NCBI GenBank assembly: GCA_002352665.1
Contig: DEIV01000089.1
Location: 1-10,574, forward strand
DNA from: Flavobacteriaceae bacterium UBA2765
GTDB taxonomy: Bacteria; Bacteroidota; Bacteroidia; Flavobacteriales; Flavobacteriaceae
Reading direction: 5' to 3'
Length of the DNA stretch: 10,574 nucleotides
The translations under genes were made by a program, and so were the position numbers. The notes beneath the pieces were generated by a model. The model was not told the origin of the DNA, did not search any database, and worked only from the letters and a program-made list of their open reading frames with translations. Position 1 is the first letter of the stretch. Every line of letters starts with the position of its first letter. Positions 1 through 6,801 of the stretch are shown here, in pieces.

Positions 1-14
1 ATATCGAACTCACG

Positions 15-878
15 TTAATTAGGTCTTTCTTTTGGAAAAGGATGAGCAAACTGACCGGCCCAACTACTTTGCGTTGGGTCAACAATATTGTGTTTTGAAT
101 CAATTAAGTACAGTACAGAAGGTGTATCTCCAACACGAAAATATTGAGCCCAAGGTTCATTTTTAACTACCTCCTTTATATGATCTCCCATACTTCCAAA
201 TTCCGTTAAGGTTTTAAATATTTGTTTAGGTTCTTCACCAGTAAACATTCCATTATAGGTCCAATTGATCTCTAGCCACCACATGTCTTTAAACCTTACA
301 TCGTTATATATACTATTTCTACCATCACCATTCCAATTTATTTGCTTGCAAGGTGCATATTTTTTCCAGCTTTTAGGTAAGTGAGGTATGTCCTTTTCAA
401 GCATTAAACCTGTACCAATAGTAATCAATCTTATATTTTTTGCCAATTCTGGATTTTCTTGTAATATATCTTTAAAAGTGCTCATATTCCCCCATATTAA
501 TACATATAGCGGACTCTTTAAGTCTCTGGCAGCTTTGATGAACAGTTGTTTAGCATGGTCTAAATCAATTGCAATATTACTTTTTATATGTTCTGCCTTT
601 GGGTAATTTTTAAATTTAAATTTGTCAAAATCATGTGTATAAGCTTCAATTGCCATTTCACAAGCTTTATAACTATAAGCCTCATACCGCTCTGGAACTA
701 TACCTTCTATTTTTAATTCATTGGCATACCAAAAAAGATGTATTAATGATTGTCGATCGTCTGGATCTCCAGCATCAATATTGATATCAGTAAATATAAA
801 TACTCGAGGAAGTACTTTTTCTATTTTTTGAAATGACAGAAAAGTTATGGCAATTAAAATAACTAATAATGGTTTCAT
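15..878 (-). CDS. Secreted DUF1593 (nucleoside-hydrolase-like) protein
   Basis: A 287-residue protein with a hydrophobic N-terminal segment (about residues 3-16) typical of a signal peptide, so probably exported. Directly after it comes the Asp-rich motif TDINIDAGDPDDR (residues 30-42), which resembles the Ca/ribose-binding DxDxxxDD motif of nucleoside hydrolases and is the hallmark of the DUF1593 family. A second family signature, GDTPSVLYLI followed by DPTQSSWAGQF, lies near the C-terminus. The family is often annotated as nucleoside-hydrolase-like or cellulose-binding; the substrate is not known and I do not assign one. Many relatives carry a further C-terminal beta-sandwich domain. This protein stops right after the hydrolase-like domain, so it is the short form. 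ATG is at 876-878 and TAA at 15-17. The gene stands apart from its neighbour moxR (222 bases), so it is probably transcribed separately. Confidence 0.85.
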   Translation of the reverse strand: MKPLLVILIAITFLSFQKIEKVLPRVFIFTDINIDAGDPDDRQSLIHLFWYANELKIEGIVPERYEAYSYKACEMAIEAYTHDFDKFKFKNYPKAEHIKSNIAIDLDHAKQLFIKAARDLKSPLYVLIWGNMSTFKDILQENPELAKNIRLITIGTGLMLEKDIPHLPKSWKKYAPCKQINWNGDGRNSIYNDVRFKDMWWLEINWTYNGMFTGEEPKQIFKTLTEFGSMGDHIKEVVKNEPWAQYFRVGDTPSVLYLIDSKHNIVDPTQSSWAGQFAHPFPKERPN

Positions 879-884
879 AAGACG

Positions 885-930
885 CTGATAATTTAATATT
901 TCTGAATTTGTTATTAAAGGATATTATCAG
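885..930. repeat. Nested inverted repeat just upstream of the DUF1593 gene
   Basis: CTGATAAT at 885-892 pairs perfectly with ATTATCAG at 923-930. Inside it TTAATA (893-898) pairs with TATTAA (912-917) around a 13-base loop, leaving a 5-base bulge on one side. The structure begins only 6 bases upstream of the ATG at 878, so it could be a leader hairpin of the mRNA or a protein-binding dyad. I see no clear TAnnTTTG promoter box here, so which of the two it is remains open. Confidence 0.4.
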
Positions 931-1020
931 TTTTATTAGGAATCGTTTTTTCAGCCGATTACTTGATAGAAAAGTTGCATCTATTAAATAAGCTTTTTTA
1001 ATTTTAATAATTCCCCGATA

Positions 1021-1080
1021 CCTGCCCACGTCTGGTGGGGTTGTGCATCTACCCTGCTTGTCGGACGAGCAGGGAGAGTC
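1021..1080. repeat. GC-rich double hairpin, REP-like element
   Basis: In this AT-rich window, 38 of these 60 bases are G or C. There are two hairpins. The first has CCCAC (1025-1029) paired with GTGGG (1035-1039) and a 5-base loop. The second has CCCTGCTTGT (1052-1061) paired with ACGAGCAGGG (1065-1074), a 10-bp stem with one T-G wobble and a 3-base loop. On the minus strand a GTAG lies between them (1050-1053), which recalls the GTAG head of REP elements moved by REP-associated tyrosine transposases. Neither hairpin is followed by a T run on either strand, so a simple intrinsic terminator is unlikely. The REP assignment is an inference; only one copy is in the window. Confidence 0.45.
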
Positions 1081-1098
1081 AGTTTCAAGAAACTTTTT
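1081..1098. other. Short hairpin with T run beside the REP-like element
   Basis: AGTTT (1081-1085) and AAACT (1090-1094) form a 5-bp stem around CAAG, followed on the plus strand by TTTT (1095-1098). It lies 2 bases past the moxR stop codon. In the moxR direction the T run precedes the stem instead of following it, so it is not a standard terminator for moxR. It may be part of the neighbouring repeat element. Confidence 0.25.
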
Positions 1099-1100
1099 AT

Positions 1101-2054
1101 TTAGAACAATTCTTTAATAATTTGTTCCTCTGTAATTCCTTCCGCTTCAGCTTTATAATTTTTTACAATTCTATGCCTTAATATAGCCAATGCTACTGCT
1201 TGTACGTCTTCAATATCCGGAGAAAATTTACCTTTAATAGCGGCATAACCTTTGGCAGCAATAATTAAATTTTGTGATGCTCTAGGGCCAGCACCCCAAT
1301 CAATATAATCATTAACAATTTGAGCAGATTTGACCGAATTAGGCCTTGTTTTAGAAACTAGATTTACAGCATATTCAACCACATTATCCGCTACAGGAAT
1401 CCGTCTTACTAAATGTTGTAAATTCAATATTTCTTGAGCTGAAAAAATGGAGTTGATTTGCTTTACTTCATCTGAAGTAGTACTTTTTACAATTTCTATT
1501 TCTTCCTCATAAGAAGGGTAATCTAAAAAAATTGAAAACATAAACCTATCTAATTGAGCCTCAGGTAAAGGATAGGTACCTTCTTGTTCAATAGGATTTT
1601 GCGTAGCCAATACAAAAAAGGGGGGATCTAATTTATATTGATGACCCGCTACTGTAACAGATTTTTCTTGCATTGCTTCTAATAAAGCCGCTTGTGTCTT
1701 AGGTGGTGTTCTATTAATTTCATCAGCCAAAATGATATTAGAAAAAATTGGACCTTTAATAAATTTAAAATGACGATCCTCGTCTAATATTTCACTTCCA
1801 ATAATATCAGAAGGCATCAAGTCTGGCGTAAATTGTATACGTCTAAAATACAAACCCAAAGTTTCAGATATGGTATTTACCAATAATGTTTTTGCCAATC
1901 CGGGAACACCAATTAACAAAGAATGACCACCACACAAAATAGAAAGTAAAACATGATCAATTGCTTCGTTTTGACCAATAATTATTTTACCGACTTCTTG
2001 TTTTAGCTCTTTGTATTTTTTTACTAAATTTTCAACTGCTGTTACGTCAGACAT
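1101..2054 (-). CDS. moxR: MoxR family AAA+ ATPase
   Basis: A 317-residue cytoplasmic AAA+ ATPase of the MoxR branch (AAA_3 core followed by the AAA lid). Visible motifs: Walker A GVPGLAKT (residues 49-56, Lys55), Walker B ILADE (108-112), sensor 1 in ATQNP (150-154), LDRF with Arg170 as arginine-finger candidate, and sensor 2 GAGPRAS around Arg258. Length is normal for the family. MoxR proteins act as ATP-driven chaperones that mature or insert metal cofactors or partner proteins, usually with a von Willebrand factor A protein or a DUF58 protein encoded next door. No such partner is in the window: downstream lies a REP-like element and then an unrelated DUF1593 gene. It follows the isomerase operon on the same strand after 132 bases, so it may be co-transcribed with it; I see no convincing promoter of its own. 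Confidence 0.95.
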   Translation of the reverse strand: MSDVTAVENLVKKYKELKQEVGKIIIGQNEAIDHVLLSILCGGHSLLIGVPGLAKTLLVNTISETLGLYFRRIQFTPDLMPSDIIGSEILDEDRHFKFIKGPIFSNIILADEINRTPPKTQAALLEAMQEKSVTVAGHQYKLDPPFFVLATQNPIEQEGTYPLPEAQLDRFMFSIFLDYPSYEEEIEIVKSTTSDEVKQINSIFSAQEILNLQHLVRRIPVADNVVEYAVNLVSKTRPNSVKSAQIVNDYIDWGAGPRASQNLIIAAKGYAAIKGKFSPDIEDVQAVALAILRHRIVKNYKAEAEGITEEQIIKELF

Positions 2055-2088
2055 GCTGTATTTGTTTAAGACTTTGTGTTTGGTATTA

Positions 2089-2181
2089 AATTGCTCTTAA
2101 CCTGTTTTATTAATTATATTTCTTAAAGCCCAACTTTAAAACTTATTACTATCAATGGTACTCAAAAAAATTAGAGCAATT
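2089..2181. repeat. 9-bp perfect inverted repeat between surA-like gene and moxR
   Basis: AATTGCTCT at 2089-2097 is the exact reverse complement of AGAGCAATT at 2173-2181, with 75 bases between. The two arms frame most of the 132-base gap. They could fold the intercistronic RNA or be chance in AT-rich DNA. No coding potential or clear promoter was seen in the gap. Confidence 0.25.
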
Positions 2182-2186
2182 GTTAT

Positions 2187-3551
2187 TTAATTCTTTGCCC
2201 AATTATTTTTAAATTCACATTTACTATAATCTTTATTGATTTTAATATACGTGTCTTTAATGTTTTCTTTGGCCCATTTAGTGATAGTTTCTTCTCGTTT
2301 TTTCTGTAAGGCTAAACTTTGAATTTTCACATAATCTTTAACCAAATCAGCAATATGAGCATCAGTTTTAGATTTCATTAAAATGATTTTATACATTTTC
2401 TCTCCTTCTCTGGTCTCATCATAAAAGACATCAGTAATTTCTCCTTGTTTTAAAGTACTTACTCTTGCATAGAGCGTAGGATCCATTCTTGTCAAATCAA
2501 ATTTAGAATCATTGGTTTCAGGATTCATCAATAAGCCTTTATTGGCTTTTGTTTCTTTTTCACCTGAGAATTTATCAACGCCATCATTAAAAGGTAATTT
2601 TAAAGTTAAAATATCTTTTCTAATACTTTCTAAAGAATCTTTCACAGTATTTAACTGCTCTTGAGTTACTTCAGGTTGCATTAATAAATGTCTTGCATCG
2701 CGTTGCTTACCTTTAATTTTTTCTACCATTAAAATGTGATAACCAAAATCTGATTTAAAGGGCTCTGAAATATCTCCTTCGTCTAAGCTAAATGCTGCTT
2801 CTTTAAATTCAGTTACAAATTGACTTTCTCTGGTAATGGTATATAAACCACTATTTTGAGTTACACCAGGATCTTCAGAATATAAAATGGCTTTCATTTT
2901 AAAGCTCTCCCCATTTTCTACTTGTTGTTTTATTTCATTAAGTCTAGTAATCACTCTTTCTGTTTCAGATGCTGAAGGTTTGGCATATAAAACTATTTGT
3001 TGCAACTCTATTTCTGCTCCAATTTCAGGTAAATTATTCTTAACTTCTAAACTCTTGTAATAATTTCTAACTTCTTCTGGAGTTACATCTACATCTTCAG
3101 TTAATTTCTGTTGCATTTTCTGTATTAATAAGGCCTCTTTTTCAACTTCTATAAATTCTTTACGTAAGTCTGCCATATCATTAAATCCATAATAATTATA
3201 TACCTTTTCTTCAGAGCCAAGTTGTTGCAAAAAATAAGCTATTTTCTGTTCAACCCTTCCGTTTACATCTGCCTCTGTTACAACAATACTGTCAACTACT
3301 GCATGATGTGATAGCAATTTTCTATCCATAATTTGCTCTAATATTTCACAATTAGTAACTTCAATTTTTCCCTCACTTTGTTGTTCTAACTCCATTTTAT
3401 AGGCTGCAATCTCTGAATCAAGTACAATGTTTTTCCCTACTACTGTGGCAACTCCATCTAGTTTCACCCTTTTTTGATTAGGTATAGAATCTTGAGCATA
3501 AGTTGATAAGGCCAAACTTAATAATATAAGTGTAATATAATTTTTTAGCAT
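2187..3551 (-). CDS. surA: SurA-like periplasmic chaperone with two degenerate parvulin domains
   Basis: A 454-residue exported protein that belongs to the SurA/PpiC group, which escorts outer-membrane proteins through the periplasm. I chose the ATG at 3549-3551: it gives a compact signal peptide (MLKNYITLILLSLALSTYA, cleavage after Ala19) and a TAA-A-ATG junction with the upstream gene. An ATG 36 bases further upstream would add 12 charged residues and overlap that gene. The order is a SurA_N-like helical domain (about 25-165), parvulin domain 1 (about 182-278) and parvulin-like domain 2 (about 287-396), then a helical, basic tail. Domain 1 keeps the C-terminal FGYHIL (His272) but has Gln185 where active parvulins have the first His. 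Domain 2 keeps the first His (RHLL, His288) but has Lys388 in place of the second. Isomerase activity is therefore doubtful; chaperone activity is more likely. Confidence 0.88.
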   Translation of the reverse strand: MLKNYITLILLSLALSTYAQDSIPNQKRVKLDGVATVVGKNIVLDSEIAAYKMELEQQSEGKIEVTNCEILEQIMDRKLLSHHAVVDSIVVTEADVNGRVEQKIAYFLQQLGSEEKVYNYYGFNDMADLRKEFIEVEKEALLIQKMQQKLTEDVDVTPEEVRNYYKSLEVKNNLPEIGAEIELQQIVLYAKPSASETERVITRLNEIKQQVENGESFKMKAILYSEDPGVTQNSGLYTITRESQFVTEFKEAAFSLDEGDISEPFKSDFGYHILMVEKIKGKQRDARHLLMQPEVTQEQLNTVKDSLESIRKDILTLKLPFNDGVDKFSGEKETKANKGLLMNPETNDSKFDLTRMDPTLYARVSTLKQGEITDVFYDETREGEKMYKIILMKSKTDAHIADLVKDYVKIQSLALQKKREETITKWAKENIKDTYIKINKDYSKCEFKNNWAKN

Positions 3552-3552
3552 T

Positions 3553-4389
3553 TTAGTAAATTTGAAATTCTTTATTTTTAATCGCATCTTCTGTTAATGT
3601 TTCTTCAATTTTCTTTAATAATTCTAATTTTCTCTTATGTAATATCATTTGCTTTATTGTAGGAAGGGCATAACTCATAGGTGCAGTTTCATTCCGCAAT
3701 AATACATCTTTAATTTTTACCAAATACGTTCCTGTACTGTCATTATTATTTAAATAATTACGCTTTTGTAAAAACTTATTTTTATTAAAAGTCTTTAAAA
3801 AAGGAGCATTTTTAATCACATCATCATATTTAATCCAAATAGAATCATTTAGGTTAAAAGACTTTAATTGTAATTCTTGATTCATTATTTCTTCGTCAGA
3901 ACTTTGTTTGTCCTCTTTAAATAAAGAAATAAATTCTCTAGCATTTAAAATATCGTTACCAAAATAAATATATCTAAATTTCACTAGAGGTTCATTTAAT
4001 ATAAATATTTCTTTATTTTGAGTATAAAAACTCTCAATATCTGTATCGGTAACCAAGGTGTCTAATTCTTGTTTAACTACAGCCTCTTTATATTTATTGA
4101 TCAATAGGTCTTGATGATATTGATCGACTAATGTATTGATTTGTTCTTTTTCTTCCTGAAGATTAATTTTTGCTTTTTGAACTAACAGCTGTTCTCTTGC
4201 CCATTTATTAATAAAATTCTTTACAAATATTAAACTGTCTTCTTTAGAATAATTATTTGGTAAATTCTTTATATCATCTTCATATAAAAAAGTATTGTAC
4301 ACTTTAGCAATAGGTTTTCTATTGTCATTAGTTCGCTTACATGAAAAAACAAAAAGTAATAATATTATAAATATTTGTATCCTAAACAA
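3553..4389 (-). CDS. SurA/PpiC-like lipoprotein lacking a recognisable parvulin active site
   Basis: A 278-residue protein. The N-terminus MFRIQIFIILLLFVFSC is a lipoprotein signal with lipobox VFSC and lipidated Cys17. Residues about 25-130 look like the helical SurA_N chaperone arm (Lys/Glu/Gln-rich helices with aromatic anchors). The following part (about 130-240, with VKFRYIYFGND and later TYLVKIKDVL) sits where a parvulin domain would be but has neither conserved His nor the GG/FGYH motifs. The tail is again helical. It lies one base from both neighbours and so belongs to the isomerase operon; it probably works as a membrane-anchored chaperone partner. The start is odd: no in-frame ATG or GTG exists between the upstream in-frame stop (4402-4404) and the lipobox. 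TTG at 4387-4389 gives a proper signal peptide and a TAA-A-TTG junction that mirrors the TAA-A-ATG at the next gene. Confidence 0.82.
   Translation of the reverse strand: MFRIQIFIILLLFVFSCKRTNDNRKPIAKVYNTFLYEDDIKNLPNNYSKEDSLIFVKNFINKWAREQLLVQKAKINLQEEKEQINTLVDQYHQDLLINKYKEAVVKQELDTLVTDTDIESFYTQNKEIFILNEPLVKFRYIYFGNDILNAREFISLFKEDKQSSDEEIMNQELQLKSFNLNDSIWIKYDDVIKNAPFLKTFNKNKFLQKRNYLNNNDSTGTYLVKIKDVLLRNETAPMSYALPTIKQMILHKRKLELLKKIEETLTEDAIKNKEFQIY
4387..4389 (-). other. Probable TTG start codon
   Basis: The upstream gene ends in TAA at 4391-4393, then a single A, then TTG. The in-frame codons between the stop at 4402-4404 and this TTG are ATC, AAA, ATT and AAA, so only TTG or rarer ATT/ATC codons could start the lipoprotein. 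TTG is the best choice because it places Arg3 before the hydrophobic core and Cys17 at the lipobox. Confidence 0.65.
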
Positions 4390-4390
4390 T

Positions 4391-6292
4391 TTAATTTTGA
4401 TTTAGTTTTATGACTTTTTTCAATCCTTTTTTATTTATCCTAACAGGATATTGTTGCCTTAATTCTTTAATCCACTGCTCTTCTAAATATGTTTGAAAAT
4501 CATTAATAACCAGACCTTTGGCCTTCTGAAACTCCATAGGTTCCGGAGGTATAATGGCAATGGTTTTTACAATTACAAAATTAGAGTTATCTATTTGAAT
4601 AACGCCAGAAACGCCAACTTTATTTAACTCAAAATTTTCTGGAAATTTTTTATGATGATCTTCTATAATTCCTTGTGTAAATATCACATGAATAATAGGG
4701 TTTTCATTTACTAATTTTTTGATTTCTTCTAAACTTTTATCAGCGTCTAAATATTTTTTCACTAAATTAGCCTTATCATTTTGTGTGCATGAGGCTATAA
4801 TAACATCTCCTCTTTTTTTCCAATAATAGTCATCTGTATTATTTTTAAAAAATTCTTTGAGAGCAACTGTATCTTTTTCAGCTTTTTTCCAAACTTTATC
4901 TTGTAAAAGGTCAAATAATAATAAACCATCTCTATATTCTTGCATTGTAAAAGCAAAATTCGGATCTGTTTTTTCTAAATTGGCTTTAAAATAATGCAAC
5001 ACTTTTTGTTCTAAAAAATCATTATATAATTCCTTATTATCTTTATTTACATTGCTACTTTTATAAATCAACAGATCATTTATAGTTGTTTTATCACCAT
5101 TAATATTAAATAAACTATTTTCTAAATTTTGGTTTAGACCAAGAGAATCATTATTAATAAATAATTGCATTAAATCACTGTCTTTAGTAATTTTATACTC
5201 CTTCATTAATTTTTTTACGATAGATTTTCCTGCAATTTTAGAACGTTCATTTTTTTCTATTTTTTTTATCAGTTCTTCTTGAGCAGCTTCAAAACTTTTG
5301 ATAGGGTGCTTTTTTATTAATTTTACAATATGCCAACCAAACTTAGTTTTAAATGGTTTAGAAATATCGTTAATTGATGCTAAAGAAAAGGCAACATCTG
5401 CAAATGACTTTATCATTCTATTGGCATTAAATTTTGGTATTGAGCCACCATTAACAGCCGTATTTTTGTCATCTGAATGCATTTTGGCCAAAAATGCAAA
5501 ACTATCACCTTGATCTAATTTTGCATACAGTTCATTAATTTTAGTTTTAGCAAATAATGAATCTTCAACATTTTCTTTAATCATTATATGAGCAACTTCA
5601 ACTTCTCCTTTTGAGTCTCTTTTATCGTTTACTTTTACTATATGATAACCGAATTGGGTTTTAAAAGGCATAGAAACATCATTAATTTTTGTATGGTATG
5701 CAGCATTTTCAAAAGGATAAACCATATCAAAGGCAGAAAAATAACCTAAATTACCACCATTTTGTTGAGCTGAAGGATCTTCAGAATATTGTTTGGCAAT
5801 ATCTTCAAACGGAGTTCCATTTAATACTTTCATTCGGGCTTCAATAATTTTTTGATAGGCCTTCAATGTATCTTTAGGAGATGCTTTTACCGGTACACTA
5901 ACTAATATGTGATTGGCATTAATTTCTGTCTTCATCCTATTATAAGCCTCTTTCACTAACGATTCAGTAATCTTACTGTCAGTTAAATAGGGCTGTATAA
6001 GTTGCTCTCTATAATTATTTAATTCTTTTTTATAAGATGAAACTGTATCGTATTTCAAGTCGTATGCTTGTTTTAATTTCAACTTATAATTGATATACAA
6101 TTCTAAATATTCTTCAATAGTTTTCTTGTTTTCTTCTGCAACAATATCTCTATTTTTATTAAAAACTTTATTGAATTCATCAATATATACGGGCGTATCA
6201 ACTACAGTAAATAACACTTGTTTCTTTTGTTGTGCCTGAATAGAAATACTACTTATAAAAAATAATAAAATGAATAAGTTTTTAATACTCAT
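4391..6292 (-). CDS. Secreted peptidyl-prolyl isomerase with two parvulin domains (PpiC/SurA type)
   Basis: A 633-residue exported protein. I prefer the ATG at 6290-6292, which gives a compact signal peptide (basic Lys4, hydrophobic core, IQA before the cut at Ala20). The ATG 39 bases upstream (6329-6331) would add 13 residues and leave only about 10 bases after the likely promoter. After an N-terminal SurA_N-like helical region (about 25-120) come two parvulin domains. Domain 1 (about 128-220) starts NHILVSV and has YSEDPSAQQNGGNLGYF and FGYHIV. Domain 2 (about 235-324) starts AHIMI and has HSDDKNTAVNGGSIPKF and FGWHIVK. Both keep the paired histidines (His128/His217 and His235/His321), so both may be catalytic, unlike the two related genes downstream. 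The C-terminal 300 residues are helical and Lys-rich without a motif I can name. It is the first gene of the isomerase operon and likely acts in the periplasm on outer-membrane or secreted proteins. Confidence 0.9.
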   Translation of the reverse strand: MSIKNLFILLFFISSISIQAQQKKQVLFTVVDTPVYIDEFNKVFNKNRDIVAEENKKTIEEYLELYINYKLKLKQAYDLKYDTVSSYKKELNNYREQLIQPYLTDSKITESLVKEAYNRMKTEINANHILVSVPVKASPKDTLKAYQKIIEARMKVLNGTPFEDIAKQYSEDPSAQQNGGNLGYFSAFDMVYPFENAAYHTKINDVSMPFKTQFGYHIVKVNDKRDSKGEVEVAHIMIKENVEDSLFAKTKINELYAKLDQGDSFAFLAKMHSDDKNTAVNGGSIPKFNANRMIKSFADVAFSLASINDISKPFKTKFGWHIVKLIKKHPIKSFEAAQEELIKKIEKNERSKIAGKSIVKKLMKEYKITKDSDLMQLFINNDSLGLNQNLENSLFNINGDKTTINDLLIYKSSNVNKDNKELYNDFLEQKVLHYFKANLEKTDPNFAFTMQEYRDGLLLFDLLQDKVWKKAEKDTVALKEFFKNNTDDYYWKKRGDVIIASCTQNDKANLVKKYLDADKSLEEIKKLVNENPIIHVIFTQGIIEDHHKKFPENFELNKVGVSGVIQIDNSNFVIVKTIAIIPPEPMEFQKAKGLVINDFQTYLEEQWIKELRQQYPVRINKKGLKKVIKLNQN

Positions 6293-6347
6293 AAAAAGTT
6301 GTTTGTTGAATAATAGATTTTGATAATTCATGTTTAATAGAGATGGA

Positions 6348-6355
6348 CAAAAATA
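6348..6355 (-). promoter_or_regulatory. Candidate -7 box of the isomerase operon
   Basis: On the minus strand this reads TATTTTTG, a full match to the Bacteroidota -7 consensus TAnnTTTG. No clear TTG box lies at the expected distance upstream, so the promoter is only half supported. It would place the transcript start near 6341, leaving a leader of about 50 bases to the ATG at 6292. Confidence 0.45.
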
Positions 6356-6386
6356 TTTATAATTTCATATTAATTTGTTAAAAATA

Positions 6387-6668
6387 TCACAAAGAAATAA
6401 CACCTTCAACCTTTGCTACTTCTTTATATTTCACAATAATTGCATCAGCATTAATCATTGTAACTAAAATAGAAATACTAATGTATTTTTTTGTTTTAGA
6501 ATATTTGGTACTTATTACTGCACCTATGTGATTAAATATGTTTTCAATTTCTAGTACTTTAGTATCATCAGTTGACACAATAAATTTATACATATATTTG
6601 GTGGGGAAAACAGTTGTTTCTTCCAATTGAAGTTTTAATTTATTATAGAATTCATCCTGTTTATTCAT
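6387..6668 (-). CDS. DUF493 family (YbeD-like) small protein
   Basis: A 93-residue cytoplasmic protein. The opening, FYNKLKLQLEETTVFPTKYMYKF, and the later alternating strands and helices (KYSKTKKYISISILVTMINADAII, then a helix, then KVEGVISL) match the DUF493/YbeD family, a small ACT-like alpha-beta fold. Family members are found throughout Gram-negative bacteria; the biochemical role is not established and I assign none. Length is normal for the flavobacterial form. It starts at ATG 6666-6668 and ends with TGA at 6387-6389, 55 bases before the upstream-most start of the isomerase gene on the same strand. It has its own good promoter and is divergent from the NTPase-recQ-fmt genes. Confidence 0.85.
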   Translation of the reverse strand: MNKQDEFYNKLKLQLEETTVFPTKYMYKFIVSTDDTKVLEIENIFNHIGAVISTKYSKTKKYISISILVTMINADAIIVKYKEVAKVEGVISL

Positions 6669-6690
6669 ACTATTATTTTATCTTTCAGTG

Positions 6691-6720
6691 CAATTATAAT
6701 ACCAATTTTAAAAAAGACAA
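6691..6720 (-). promoter_or_regulatory. Bacteroidota-type promoter of the DUF493 gene
   Basis: On the minus strand TTG (6720-6718) is followed by exactly 19 bases and then TATAATTG (6698-6691), one mismatch from TAnnTTTG. Spacing fits the known flavobacterial promoter layout. The transcript would start near 6685 and give a short leader of roughly 15-20 bases before the ATG at 6668. Confidence 0.6.
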
Positions 6721-6801
6721 TGGCCTACAAAAATACAGATATTATTTAGTTTAATGGAAAATATTTTTTTTCTTTGTTCTTTAGGAATTTATTAAATTCA
6801 T

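Noticed and set aside
388..606. Open frame of 72 codons on the plus strand
   Set aside because: It lies fully inside the DUF1593 gene on the opposite strand and its product has no recognisable motif.
787..1029. Open frame of 80 codons on the minus strand covering the region upstream of the DUF1593 gene
   Set aside because: The product is low-complexity with no domain, it overlaps the start of a well supported gene in another frame and crosses the inverted repeat. No promoter was seen.
1052..1074. The 10-bp GC-rich hairpin as an intrinsic terminator of moxR
   Set aside because: No T run follows it on the minus strand (nor on the plus strand), and it belongs with a second GC-rich hairpin.
3552..3587. 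Longer version of the SurA-like protein starting at the ATG at 3585-3587
   Set aside because: It would overlap the upstream gene by 35 bases and put a charged 12-residue stretch before an already complete signal peptide.
5298..5513. Open frame of 71 codons on the plus strand
   Set aside because: It is antisense inside the conserved second parvulin domain of the isomerase gene.
6293..6331. Longer version of the two-domain isomerase starting at the ATG at 6329-6331
   Set aside because: It lengthens the part before the hydrophobic core of the signal peptide and leaves a leader of only about 10 bases after the TATTTTTG box. It is not excluded.
6762..6769. TATTTTTT as the promoter of the NTPase-recQ-fmt operon
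   Set aside because: It is one base off the consensus inside a long T tract and has no TTG box at the right distance.
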